Shown: positions 20,121 through 32,560, counted from the stretch's first letter. The stretch: 64,000 nucleotides of DNA from Zeugodacus cucurbitae (GCF_028554725.1 NC_071669.1:7154501-7218500); one strand, 5' to 3'. Notes: a model not told the origin generated them from the sequence alone. Program-made: numbers and translations.

Positions 20121-21948
20121 TTTTATGACGCTTCAACAGCAACATATATACTGCTGCTTATTTCTGCCTACTTCCCTCTTAATATTTCCTTACAAAAAAG
20201 TCCTTTGTATCCACATAGAAATGCTGCCCACCGGCCAGCATGTGTGATAATTAATTTTTTTCCAAACAACTGATTATCGCAATTTGATGACAAACCATAA
20301 GGGTACTTACTAAAAAACACACAAAAAAATATAACAGCAGAAAGAAACAATCCGCATGTGAATTTCAGACAATTTACTGCTCATTACCTGAGCGACCATG
20401 CGCCCATTTGAAGCTGCTCAATAAAAAAAACTAGAAAATTTTACCAACAATGTATGCAAATTACTCTACAAATATGTACATATACCATCTATACACCATA
20501 CACTGGTTACTTATCTACGAACTGCGGCAGCAAATCTGACGTCGTACGCGCAATGCGCCCAACAATTGCGACGTTGAAATGTGTCCTTTGTCCTTTGAGC
20601 GACACAGCAGCACAGACACTTTATCTTAATGCTGACCTGCCGGTTGCGTGCGAGAGTGGGCGGTAGTGGTACAAGAGGTGAGGGAAAGGAGCGTGAGGTG
20701 TGTCTGGTAGTGCGAGTGGTGCGTATGGTGTGAGTTTGCATGTCATTTGATTAGCTTAAAACATTTGCATGCCAACTTTGCGCCACCAGCCAAAGGGGGC
20801 GCAAGTATCAAGCGCACTGCCAGACATACAGCCACAAAGGGATTTCCGTAACTCGAACAATACACACACATACCCACACTCACATCCACCTCGCTGCCGA
20901 TTTTGTGCGCTTTTTTCGCTCTTTGCCATTTGTAATTGTACGCCAGTAAATATTGTATGCTTTATGTATATTTGGTCTGTCACTCTGGGTCTGTCTGTCT
21001 ATGCGGCACTTTTTCGCCATTTCATCAGCAAGCATCATCAGGGTATGTGCTCTCGGCTTGATACTATCTGTAGCCTTGCAACGCTATATTAATATTTGTC
21101 ATACACCCACATGTGAGTACACATATGTATCTAGCGAGTGTAGGTTTATCAGCTGCAATTGTTGTTGTTGGTGGTGGCATCTCGGCGGATGTAGCGTCAT
21201 AAATGTCAGCTGCGGGCGCCCTTATGTGTCGCAATATTTTGATTACCTTTTTGTGCTTATGACACAAGCACACCAGCGCACACACACACATCCAAATACA
21301 TGCTCCTTATACACTGGTGTACTATCAGTCATGCACTCAGTCAGTCAGTACGCCACAGTGCTGTCTTTTGCGCCCACTCATTAATTCACTGTACCTGTCT
21401 CGGTAAGTGGTATTTTAACTATGCATATGTGTGTGTGTGTGTGTGCCTATAGATAGAGGTATGTGTGTATTTCTGTGCGTTTCTTTGTTGTCCTTGATTT
21501 GTTGGGTCGCTTTGCTTTAGTGTGTGTGGTACGTTTGACGCCGGCAAATTTGCATTTATTTTGCGTATTAATAACATTGTTTGCATATTAATTAAATTTC
21601 AAACCTCCTGTTTCCTGCTCTCACCTCTTTCTCAAAGGGATCATCCTTCATAAAAGTTGAAAGGCTGAAGGAAACAAACAAATTTTTTGTAGGCTGAAAT
21701 TTTAAGCATGAAATTTATATTTAAATTTATACAGTTACCGCAGACAGCATGCCATCTCGAATGGTTATATTTTTTGGTGTGATATGTCAAAGAATTTTTC
21801 TTAAGCTTAGCAGAGTTCTCACTTCACATATCCTTGGCTTAATAATACCATGAATGAAATGTTTCTTTGTTCGCTGTACTGAAAGCCTTTTAATCTATGA
21901 ATATTTTTGATTATAAAACTGGAATTTTTAGAAACTTTGTCATATAGT
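20121..21948. other. Non-coding stretch, partly GC-richer, with homeodomain/POU-type A/T motifs
   Basis: No gene can be supported. Between about 20510 and 21400 the composition is closer to balanced and CA/TG-rich, giving overlapping open frames on both strands without motifs. Around 21548-21600 octamer and homeodomain-like sites cluster (ATTTGCAT, TTGCATATTAATTAAAT). A (TG)n run lies at 21427-21447. Confidence 0.45.
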
Positions 21949-21960
21949 ATGACTAAAAGG
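21949..21960. repeat. Left target-site duplication of LINE insertion
   Basis: ATGACTAAAAGG here is repeated perfectly at 22663-22674 on the other side of the LINE. Confidence 0.9.
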
Positions 21961-22662
21961 CCGCGCCGTTTGTTCTGCTTTTTCCCGGGTCTGGAGGTGA
22001 ATGAGGACAATACGAAATATCTCCCGTCATCAAGCAAACTGTCGGCGCATACGCGTCTTAGCTCCCACGTCACTGTTGAAGTTGTTGATAATTTCGTATA
22101 CCTAGGAACCAACATCAATAACACGAACAATGTCAGCATCGAAATCCAGCGCAGAATCACTCTTGCCAACAGGTGCTACTTTGGACTGAGTAGGCAATTG
22201 AACAGTAAAGTCCTCTCTCGACGAACCAAAATCAAGCTCTACAAGTCGCTTATCATTCCCGTCCTGCTTTATGGTGCAGAAGCTTGGACGATATCAACAT
22301 CAGATGAGACGACACTAGGAGTTTTCGAGAGGAAAATTTTGCGGAGGATTTATGGTCCTCAGAACATTGGCAACGGCGAATACCGCAGACGATGGAACGA
22401 TGAGCTGTACGAGTTATACGACGACATTGACATAGTTCAGCGAATAAAAAGACAGCGGCTACGCTGGCTAGGTTATGTTGTCCGATGCAGTACCCGCCAG
22501 AGGAAGCCGAGCCTCTACCGTTGGAGGGACCAGGTGGAGAGCGACCTGGTTACACTTGGAGTCTCCAACTGGCGTCGAACAGCGAAGGAAAGAGAGGAGT
22601 GGCGCGCTCTCATCGATTCGGCTATAATCGGCTAAACGGTTCAACGCCAATTACATACATAC
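21961..22662 (+). mobile_element. RTE-like LINE, 5'-truncated insertion with 12-bp target-site duplication
   Basis: The last ~700 bp of a non-LTR retrotransposon, beginning just after the reverse-transcriptase catalytic box. A frame open to 22635 encodes, in order, GLEVNEDNTKY, VEVVDNFVYLGTNI, RRITLANRCYFGLSRQL, SRRTKIKLYKSLIIPVLLYG and then AEAWTISTSDETTLGVF. It continues FERKILRRIYGPQNIG, YRRRWNDELYELYDDIDIVQ and RLRWLGYVV, and ends in WRALIDSAI. About 25 bp encoding the DKEAKQM part are deleted near 21988, shifting the frame there, and the histidine of the usual HVVR is Tyr. The 3' tail is ACATACATAC, unlike the GAA-tailed copies. The perfect duplicated target indicates a fairly recent target-primed insertion of an already truncated copy. 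It cannot move on its own. Confidence 0.92.
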
Positions 22663-22674
22663 ATGACTAAAAGG
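22663..22674. repeat. Right target-site duplication of LINE insertion
   Basis: ATGACTAAAAGG, identical to 21949-21960. Confidence 0.9.
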
Positions 22675-22920
22675 CTAGTCATAATCTGTTCGAAAGACTT
22701 ACAGTTCATGTAAAAAAATTTTATTTACTTCAGCAGACCCTCTTAAAGGTCATAAACGCATCTGAGTTGCTACTAATTCTACCAAAAGCTTAACAAAATT
22801 GAAAAATGTACCCACGAAAGGCGGTAGCGGAACAGACCCATTTTTGTCTGAGCATGAATATCATTCAGTATCATTCTATAATACAATATTGTTTGGGGAA
22901 TGCTTTATGAAACTGCCAAA

Positions 22921-23245
22921 AAACAAGTAAGAAAAAGCTAAGTTCGGTTGCCATCCGAACATTTTATACTCTCGCTATTTATTGATATAGTTTTACTGAG
23001 ATAACACACAATTTGGCGCATATATTCCTCCGATAGAATCACGAAGGTCATCATATATAGTATCTAAGGGTTAATTACTGATTACCGATTTTACTCAAGG
23101 AACACTATATCCCAGACTATACGCTCACTTCATTCTTCTAAGTTATCTTACATATTAACCGATATATGCGGAATAAAGCCCACCTATAATTAGGTATGTG
23201 GGCGCTAGTTGAAGTTATGACCCGATTTTAATAATTTCCTCTGAA
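22921..23245 (-). mobile_element. mini-me/DINE-1-like element, 5'-truncated
   Basis: Read on the minus strand it ends GCGAGAGTATAAAATGTTCGG, then CCGAACTTAGC and TTTTTCTTACTTGTTT, matching the 3' end of the 9659-11011 element. It also shares GGGTCATAACTTC and the TGAGCGTATAGTC segment. Only the last ~325 bp are present. The loop of the terminal hairpin differs (ATGGCAA against TTACAC) while the GTTCGG/CCGAAC stem is intact. Confidence 0.8.
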
Positions 23246-23289
23246 TTTTCAGTGAAAAACTGAAGCTCTGCTCCGCCGGGTTCTTGGAA

Positions 23290-23560
23290 CCGGGAATGAT
23301 GTTACCGAAACATAATATAAGGTAACCGGAACTGGAAATGATGTGGCCGGTTATGATGTTATGGTAACCGAATATGATGTTGCCAGAACTGGAAGTGAGG
23401 TGGCCGGATATGATGTTACGGCAACCGAATACGACGTTTGCGGAACCGGAAATGTGGTTGTCGGATATAGGAACGGGATATGAAGTAACGGGAACAGAAA
23501 AAAAGGTGTCTGTATATGGGGAACCGGAAATGATGTTTCCGGAAACGTTAAAGAGCAGAC
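23290..23560. repeat. 57-bp minisatellite with GGAACCGGAAATGATGTT-like core
   Basis: The unit start GAAC(T/C)GGAA lies at 23329, 23386 and 23443, exactly 57 bp apart, with more diverged partial units on both sides. Within each unit a shorter motif, (A)CCGGATATGATGTTACGG, is repeated in variant form. Because 57 is a multiple of three, a 77-codon frame stays open through it, but the frame is a by-product of the repeat. Confidence 0.8.
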
Positions 23561-26500
23561 GTCAAAATGACAAAAGTGAAAATTGGACAGGAAACGTCAT
23601 TTCTTAACGATGTGCTTAGTCATGGAGGCAGCGTCAACTCAGGGCTTCATATAAATGTTTCCTGTTCTTCCGTTTCTGTCATATCTGCTTCTGTTACGAT
23701 ACTTCCGTTTCCTGTAATTTAGTACCGGAGACAAATTGGAAATGATTTAATACTTTTCGAAGATCTATATGAGATGATCTATAGCGTATCGTAACATATT
23801 TACTGCTGCAAATATTTCAGCAGTTCAAACACAGCATTTTAATACTCATCGGATAATCAATAAAGAAAGTGTTGTTGATGGGTGAGATTTGACTTAGCTT
23901 TTTATCTTAAAATCTTCCCGACAAACAAAACTTAAAGATGGGTAAAGTAGTGATGATCGACGTGAAAGCAAAGAACTTTGCTGGAAACTACTTTTACTAT
24001 TTTAAGATCTAGCCACAGATATATGTATATACCTAATCTATATATTTATAATCTTAGGAGTGGGCCTCCTTATAGAATATGATCATTATATCATCCTCCT
24101 TGCCCTGGTATCGATTAAGGAAATGAGATAGTTGGGTTTTCCAAACATAGCTCAAAGAGTGATATGTTATATTTCTTGGTAGAGGACATGGATGAGGGTA
24201 TTTACCTCTACTTCCAGTCATTGTAGTAGTTAGAGACTCCTTTATAGGCCTCTTTCATAGATGAGCGAGCAAGCATGATCAATACGAATATCATGCAGTC
24301 ATCAGCATAAGAACGAGAATGCATTACCACTAAGGAACTGACTACCTACACACTTGATTATAAAATATTTTTTATGACAGCAGGCATTTACAACATTTCA
24401 AATTTAAGCTCTAAGTAAAAAGTATTACTACTCCACCGTATATTTTTATTTCCCGCTCACTTTGATTGGCAATTTCTTTTACATATCTCACTAAAGTAGT
24501 ATTTTCGTTTTTATTTTTTTGCTTCTGTAAGCCCACCAACCAAGTTGGTCGTTCAACTTTTCTAGACTATTGCCATCCATTAAGAGATTAAGAAATTTTA
24601 CTACTTTGCTTTGCTGTTTTTTACCAGCATGTGCCATAATAACCACATACACCTAAGTAAACAGCGACTGCAGCTCATATGTATGTAGCGGCGGAAGTGT
24701 GTCCAAAACTGACGAAAGCTTGAGAAATCACAGTTGTAGACGAAGAAAATCGTATAAAAAACTCAACAGCATACATTTGCGCTCATGCATGTGAATAACT
24801 TTTAGAGGATTAATGCTTTTTAGAAAGGACACACGAGCACCAACGAGCAAACGAACTATGTGGCAAACTTTTAGTATGTTCAGGCACTCGGAGGAGTGAA
24901 GAGACAAAGCAGTTATTCACATACATACAGACAAACAATTCAATTGAACATCCATCATGTTGGCTGCCGACAGAGTAGACAGGAAAGTGCTTAGAAATCA
25001 ATAAAGAAGAGATTAAAAAATTAGCTATAAATGCGGAAACGAGACAGCGAGAGAGAAGAGAGAGAGAGAGGAAATAAAATAAAGTATTAGTTGAAATAAT
25101 AAAAGTATATACGAGTATGTTGCAAATAAAAATGGCTATAAATAAAGGAGTAAATGGATTAGTCAATGAAAAGCTGGTTTATTATATAATAGTAAAAATC
25201 ATTTATTTATGTAGTAGCAGCGGCGAAAGACAATCAAAGTTAGTTATTATCATGATTTGATATAAAATTTAATGCGATTGTAATAGTGTATAAAAAATGG
25301 GATTATATGTCACGTGCTGGCCAATGACGGGGTTTGAGTTAAGCACATTTTTCTCTCACGAAGCTCAAACATAAGAACTTGACTCTCTGGTGGGTCTACA
25401 GCAGTCAATCTACTCATGCGTAAGAAACTATCTGTTATAGAGCTTAAAACTTACTGTTCAAAACACGACTAGATCGCCAAAAGTCAGCCGTTGGACGGAT
25501 AAAATTCGGGGCGGCTCTCGTAACGTAGAACTAGATGTCTCAAAACACTTTGATTTACGTTCGAGATTGTCGAAACAGTTTGTTTCTTGGGTCTCTCGCT
25601 AAATGACGTCAATGGCAATATTTGAATTACTCACCACCAAATGGGTTTTAGAGAACTCTATGACCACAACAAAAATTCACTTTTTTGACACACTGAGCTT
25701 TTCTTTGGAGTCAGCTGACACCACTTGAGTCCAGCTATTTCAAATGTAAGATCTTTTAGATTTCAGTTTAACTCTTCGGATACTTTTTTTTATTGGAATT
25801 TGTAAGTTTTTCGACATCGAACGGGCGATCTAATGGTTTCTTATGGGCTTCTCTAATATAAAAATCATTACATTTAGGTTTTGGCAAATGGGCTATTAAA
25901 TTTAAAGGTTAGAATAAGAATGTTCTTATAACTGTGTCAGTTTCGCTTCAAAAGGGTCTATGGTCTCCTAACTTAGAGAGATCGCACCGTATATTTTCTG
26001 GAATTTTGTTCACTTAACTAATGCCTCCCGAAATTTATAACCTCTTTGTTCTTCTTCTTTTAGCTCTCGAAATGGGTTAAACTGAGCCACAAAAACCTTA
26101 AATAGAGCCAAGTCTTTCTCAGCTTAAATATTTGATCGAAGTGGGGGACATTACTTGCACTGCTACAACCTGGAGAATACTTTCATAGTTATGGAGTATG
26201 TTACTTTAATGTGTCTCAGTCTTAAAGACCCTAAGTATGTTTACGATACAGTGAGCTTTTAGGTTTACGAATATACGATAACTGGACGAGGATAATGAGT
26301 TTTTGCTGATAACTTTTGGTCTCAAGATAGAGCGAATTGCTTATAGCTTCGATATTATGACCTTTGACTGTGAACTCGGAGACATGACGTTAGTATGAAG
26401 ACGCCAAAATTTCGCTTTGACTTTCTTCAGCACTGGATCCGTGCGCCTCAATTTAATTTTCTGAAGGCAACCTTATCGATTGCTGAAGCTCTTTAAGAGA

Positions 26501-29500
26501 GTTTTAAGCTATAAGTTTTAAGAGCACTTTAAGCAGGAACAGAAGTATCGAACATTAATGGCTTGCGGTAAAAAAAAATTTAACAGACATTTGTTAGCTT
26601 TACCAATTTTCCACGCTACGCAGACAAATTGAAAGAAAGTGGAAAAGTATCATGAAAAAATGCTTCATTAAATGGAAAAATATATAGCAATGTGTATTTC
26701 ACAGCTCACTCATCCCTGTCTGCCTTTAGTCGCTCTCCCACATCAACTATCTATTTGATAGCCGCTAATGGGTATGTGTGAAATTTAACGCAATGCTGTA
26801 AATTTTTCTGTTAGTATTACAAAAGCAAAGCAAAGCCGAAGAAAAAATGAAATGAAATGAAAAAGGAATGCAAGTGTAGAATGGAATTTGTGGCATCATC
26901 TGCCAGCCAACACTCGATAATTCAGTCTGGTGCGTAGATAATACGCTGGCAGCGGCGCACTGGTCCATTACATACGCGTGTTCATTTACTAAGACCACTT
27001 GGCTACACATTCACTCCCTCCATCGCCACACCGCTTCATGTGAATTTCCCGCAAATAGTCGTCTTTCGCGCACATACTTTTAATTTTCTGACTGCCTGTC
27101 TGTTTGTCTGTCTGTTATACGGTGCTTAATGTCCACTTAACTGTCGGGAGTTGGGCGTAAGCGCCGCCGCAGACCGGCTCATGTATGCGTGTGTGTCTGC
27201 CGCACTCACTTGTGATGCGTTTAAAACTTACTAAGCACTGCTGTTGTTGTTGTTCATATCCCATTCACATTGTATGTTTGTGTGTTGCTTGACGTTAAGC
27301 GGTTTTAAGGATTTCCGCTTTTTACATTCTGCTGTAACTATTTTCTTCTCTTTTAATTTCTAGTTCACCGCTTTTGTGCGGCTTTGCTTTCTTTCTCGTT
27401 TAATTGACATTATCAGCATTGTGGGATTTACTTGCATTTCTAATAACAATAGGAACAATGTGATTTAAGGTGAAGCAATGGTGCGATTTGTGGGAATTTA
27501 TATGAAAAGCTTAAAACGTACTGATTTCCCAGTGAACTTGGGTCGATCCACAGTAATTAGAATCATGAAGGATGATTGAAGTTCGATATTTCCATAGTCT
27601 GATTAAGTATTCAGTCCTAGTCACATATAGGCAGTAAAGGAATAGAGGGAGAGGAATTTAGGAGGAAATTTTTCTGGAAAATTCTGAAAGGGTTGTTGTT
27701 AAATTCAAACAGGAGATGTCTCGATGACACAGAGTCTAAAAAGTAACTGTCGGGTTAGGGGTTCTCGAAAATTTCGAACTTCAAAGAAAAGTAAAGTCCT
27801 CTCTCGACGAACAAAAACCAAACTATATAAAATATCCCTGAATTCTTCTACCCTCTAAGAGAGCAGACTGATAACTTGCGCCTCTTAGCAGTAGTCTGCA
27901 TAGTTATAGAACACTCACTTTCGTACTAAATTACACATATTTATATAAGAAGCTTAGTTGTCCCTATACTTTTGTGAAATTTAAGAATTACGAAGAATAA
28001 ACAAAAAAGGAACAAATTAGCGAAACTGAAAAAATATAGATACGCTTGAAAAACATTTATTTGAACACACACACCCACTAATATAAAGAAGCACCGAGTC
28101 TACGCACAAATTGCGCGGCAGAAATAAGAGGAAATTGAAAAATGTGCTTAATTTTATGATTGGATATTGTAGTTTTTCTAAGTGAAAAAATAAAATAAAA
28201 TCAATAAAAATGAGAAAAAGGCGGCAAAGGACCTTAAAATCGTTTCAATGTATATCTATATATGTCCATAAAGCCACACACTTGTGTGCACATGCGAAAC
28301 CCACTTCAACATTTTATGTCTGCCGACTGGCTGACTGACACACTAAATAACAAATGGGCGGGGTGTGACATGGGATTTAGATGATCAGCACATATCGATG
28401 GCGATTGAAAGTATGTAGCAGCAGACGAAAAAGTGTGAAAATAAAGACAAAAAAACTAAATGTGGAATAGTGCAGAGCGCAAGAAAGTTGGGGGCAAAAC
28501 GCCCCACACACAAAAACACACACACAGACACAAGCGCAGCGAGAAGGGGTTGCCAGATGATTTGTACTGACTGTGAGGGTTTGCGAGCGACATGTGAGGT
28601 TGTGCGGCATAGCAGTCGGTTTGCGGGTAAGCGAGTGTATAGAGTTTTTTTTTTTGTGGAAAAATGGTATGGAACACCCACTCGTTAACGTTTTTGACGG
28701 CGCTAAATGGCTTGATATGTGACGATAGCACACACAGCCTTTCACTCTTTCACTCCCCTCTTTGCAGACTACAAACACATTTATAGATTGATGGGTGGAG
28801 GAAAAGTTGAGTGGCAAATCCAGCACTCAACTAAATAACTAAGCGAGCAAGGCGTGTGTGTTTGCGAATATTTAGACACTCATACATTCATACACAGATA
28901 TGCTAGTGTGTGTGCGCTGGAAATTTGGCAAATTTGTTGCAATATCGAATTGTTGAATTAGTTGAATTGGCGCTTCGCATCGCTTATCACAAATTAGTGT
29001 GCAAAAGTTTGTTTTCAAATTAAATTAAAATTGTTTTCTTTTTTTTTGCCAATAATGAAACGAAATTTGTGGTGCGAGTTCGAAATTAAATATATTGAAA
29101 GTTCAGTTTTTGTTGCTGGTGTGAAAAAATTTTTGCTTACACTGACAGCAGCTGTAGAGTTTTGGGTATAAAAACGTATACTTCTCATATAGTAAATTAT
29201 GCCAGAGTACCAGTTGGGGGTCAGACATTGTTGGTTGAGACATACAGTTCAGTCATTCTATAAATTAATTAGTACTCTGACTCATCTGGCATCACTTTTG
29301 GTGGTACTTTTAGTAATTTTATTATTAAAAAGCACTTACTCAGACGTTTGATAGGTGCCGTCTAGGATAGAGTTAGAGTTCATTGAACCCGTGGATGGGA
29401 GAAGTGGTTGCTTAATACAAATTTAAATTTGAAGGATCCAAAACTCATTATTATATAAGGAAAGTCGATTTAATATAATAATTAAGCTGAGGAGCAGCTG

Positions 29501-29559
29501 TCAAAATAACGTCAGATCGTTGACAGACAGTAGCTGTCTAAAGAATATCGCATTCCAGT
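23561..29559. other. Long non-coding stretch
   Basis: No gene is recognised in about 6 kb. Minor items: a GA-rich run at 25047-25070; a ~40-bp scrap of the RTE-like LINE at 27787-27826; CA/TG-rich and T-rich runs around 28270-28700 that give long but meaningless frames. A GC-richer patch lies at about 27110-27230. Confidence 0.5.
27787..27826 (+). mobile_element. Short scrap of RTE-like LINE
   Basis: AAAGTAAAGTCCTCTCTCGA followed by CGAACAAAAACCAAACT matches the segment encoding KVLSRRTKTKL in the copies at 4375 and 21961. Nothing of the element is visible on either side. Confidence 0.75.
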
Positions 29560-30300
29560 TGTCAAAGGGACGTGAAATGTCAAACGGTTGTCAGATGGAT
29601 GGCAAATCTCAGATATCAGATGAATATCAAATGGCAAATGTCAGATGAATGTCAAATGGATATCAAATGGCAATGTTTGTCAAATGAAAAATGTCAAATG
29701 AATGTCAAATAGATGTCAGATGGATATCAATTGTGAAATGGATGTCAGATAAATATGAAATGTCAAATGCCTAATGGATGTCAGATGGATATCAAATGCA
29801 AATGTCAAACGGTTGTCAGATGGATATCAAATGTCAAATGGAGCTCAAATGGATGTAAAACGGTAAATATCAAATGGATGTCAGATGGATATCAAATGTC
29901 AATTGGATGTCAGATAGATATGAAATACCAAATGGATGTCAAATGGATATCAAATGGAAAATGTCAAATGGTTGTCAAATGGTTATCAAATGTCAAATGG
30001 AACTCAAATTTATGTTAAATGGTAAATATCAAATAGATATTAGAAGGATATCAAATGGCACATGTCAAGCGGTTGTCAGATGGATATCAAATGTCAAATG
30101 GACGCCAATGGCAAATGTCAAACGGATGTCAGACGGATATCAAATGGCAAATGTTCGATGGATGTCAGATGAACGTCAAATGGTAAATATCAGATGGATG
30201 TCAGATCAATATCAAATGTCAAATGGATGTCAGATGGATGTGAAATGGCAAATGTCAAACGGATGTCAGCCTGCCAATGTCATATGCAGCTGCCAGTAAA
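29560..30300. repeat. Degenerate satellite block 1 (GTCAAATGGATATCAGATG type)
   Basis: Built from interleaved short units: (A)TGTCAGATGGATATCAAATG, TGTCAAATGGATGTCAGATG, GGCAAATGTCAAACGG. ATG spacing is mostly 9-12 bp, so units of about 10-24 bp are mixed. Some frames stay open through the block and translate to monotonous MDVRWISNVKW-like text, which is a by-product of the repeat. The same family fills 31540-32560. Confidence 0.9.
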
Positions 30301-31539
30301 TGTCATGGGAAGTTTTTTAACATTTTCTTCTTCTTTTACGAAATCTTCTTTGAAATTTCAAATCGCAAACATCAAGTCATGCTTGAATTAGATTTAATAA
30401 TTAATAGCTGGCAAACAAGACTTTTGCAATTTCAGATTTGATCGCACATGCAAAACTACAAACAGAATTAACGGAAATGAGGAAAATATATCTATTAAAT
30501 CAAAGCCCGCAAAACCACAAAAACGCTGCCAATTTAAAGCAAGATGCAGAAAATCAACTATAACAACAACAGCACACTACAACAACAAGTACGCAATGCT
30601 TATCAGTTTCGGTGCAGAATTCGTCGTTTGCAGCTGCAGCTGTAATAAGTTCCCACAGGGTTGTTAGTATTCAAACACACAAATGCATACACGCAATGCA
30701 AAACTTTGCGCTTTTCTTATACTGCCGCACCCTTGGCGTCACTTGCCTCTTTCGTTGCGGCTCCATTTCTCCTTAATTTTTCCTACTTTTTTCCCGTTGA
30801 TCTCGGCAAATGTCCTCGAGGAGTCTTCACTGCAGTTGCTGCGTGCCAAAACTTTGACTGGAATTTGAATTTTTTTTACGTCCTCCTTGTTGTTAACTGC
30901 TTATTTGCTTGTTTAGCGTAGCGTTGCAGCAAAAACAAAAAAAATGAGAATTAAATAATTCCGTGGTGTTCTACGCATTTTTGTAATATCAAATATACCG
31001 CGTTGCTTGTTGTTGTCTTATTTTTCCAATGTTGTTTGTTTTCTATTCCTTAGCTAGTTGCGCAGCGCTCTGCTTTTAATATGTCCCTAGATTAAATGCG
31101 CGTTGCTGAGAAATTTGTTTGTTTTGTTTTAAATTCCATGAGAGCGATTAATTCCGTTTATGAATGATTGTGCATAGGGGAAAATGCTAAATATTAACTT
31201 TGGAAAGGAGCAGTTGTTGTTGAAAAACAAAAGAAGATAGGGAACAATCAACAAAACGGGAAAAATTGTATATGAAAAATTTAGTGCGTAGGGTTACGGG
31301 TTGGGGTCTTTTGCAATTCATTGTCCAGCATGCTGTTGATATGTAATGGAAAAACTATTGGGTATGGTCACTTCATAGCTCAGATATGAAAAGTTGAAAT
31401 GGACTTTTATTATTAGCATTTTTTAACAGAAGAACTCGTATTAAAAAGACAGAAATTCACTAAACCAGGAATTACAAAGTCAATTTAGGAAAGTTTATAA
31501 TTCTATAAACTAGTAGTAGTAGTCTTTTTGAATATCGAA
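30301..31539. other. Non-repetitive spacer between two satellite blocks
   Basis: No gene can be supported. The spacer contains CAA/ACA-rich DNA near 30550-30600 and an unsupported 86-codon frame at 30661-30921 in a moderately GC-richer patch. None of the flanking satellite motif occurs here. Confidence 0.5.
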
Positions 31540-32560
31540 TACAATGTCAAACGGTTGTCAGATGGATATAAAATGTCAAATGGATGTCAGATGGATATCA
31601 AATGACAAATCTCAAACGGATGTCAGATGTACGTCAAATGGCAAATGTCAAATGGATGTCAGATAAATGTCAAATGGCAAATGTAAAACTAGTGTCAGAC
31701 GGATATCAAATGGAAAATGTTAGATGCGAATCAAATGTCAAATGGATGCCAGATGGATATCAAATGACAAATGTCAAATGGATGTCAAGCTGATGTCAGA
31801 TACACATCATATGGTAGTTATCAATGAAATGTCAAACGAATATCAGATGGTAGATATAAATCAGATGGATATAAAATGTCAAATGGATGTCAGATGGATA
31901 TCAACTGAAAAATCTCAAACGAATGTCAGATATACGTCAAATGGCAAATGTTAAATGGATGTCAGATGAATGTCAAATGGCAAATGTCAAATGGATGTTA
32001 GATGGATATCAAATAACAAATCTCAAACGGATGTCAGAGGTACGTCAAATGGCAAATGTGAAATAGATGTCAGATGAATGTCAAATGGCAAATGTCAAAC
32101 TGATGTCAGACGGATACCAAATGGCAAATGCTGGATGGTTGTCAGATGGATGTCCAATAGCAAATGTCAAACGGTTGTCAGATGAATATCAAATGGCAAA
32201 TGTTAGATGCGCGTCAAATGTCAAATGGATGCCGGATGGATATCAAATGACATATGTCAAATGGATGTCAGGCTGATGTCAGATACACATCATATTGTAG
32301 TTGTCAATGAAATGTCAAGTGAATATCAGATTGTAGATATAAATCGGCTGTCATAAGGCAAATGTTAGACGGTCATCAGATCAGAAATGCCAGATGGCAA
32401 ATATGAAATGGATATCAAATGGAAAATGTCTAACGGATATCAAATGGCAAATATCAGATGAACGTTAAATCAGAAAAGTCATATGGATGTCAAATAGTAA
32501 ATGTCAAAAACCGTTTTCAGATGGTAGATGTCAAACGGATATCAAATGGATGTTTGTCAT
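31540..32560. repeat. Degenerate satellite block 2 with ~483-bp higher-order repeat
   Basis: Same short units as block 1. In addition a longer segment recurs. TAGATGCG...TCAAATGTCAAATGG, then GATGCC.GATGGATATCAA, CTGATGTCAGATACACATCA, GTAGTT.TCAATGAAATGTC and GTAGATATAAATC occur around 31721-31865 and again around 32204-32345. The offset is 483 bp. A third, shorter echo at 108 bp spacing occurs at 31918 and 32026. The block fades into diverged copies after 32345. Confidence 0.9.

Noticed and set aside
24810..25166. 118-codon minus-strand ORF rich in Leu, Phe and Ser
   Set aside because: Produced by a GA/CT-rich tract; no motif or signal-peptide context that convinces.
28377..28826. 149-codon minus-strand ORF
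   Set aside because: Contains a (TG)n-encoded CVCVCV run, and two other frames on the same strand are open over the same DNA. Compositional artefact.
29755..30299. ORFs of 87 and 141 codons with repeated MDVRWISN/NVKW text
   Set aside because: They are translations of the degenerate satellite. Different frames give similar text and there are no gene signals.
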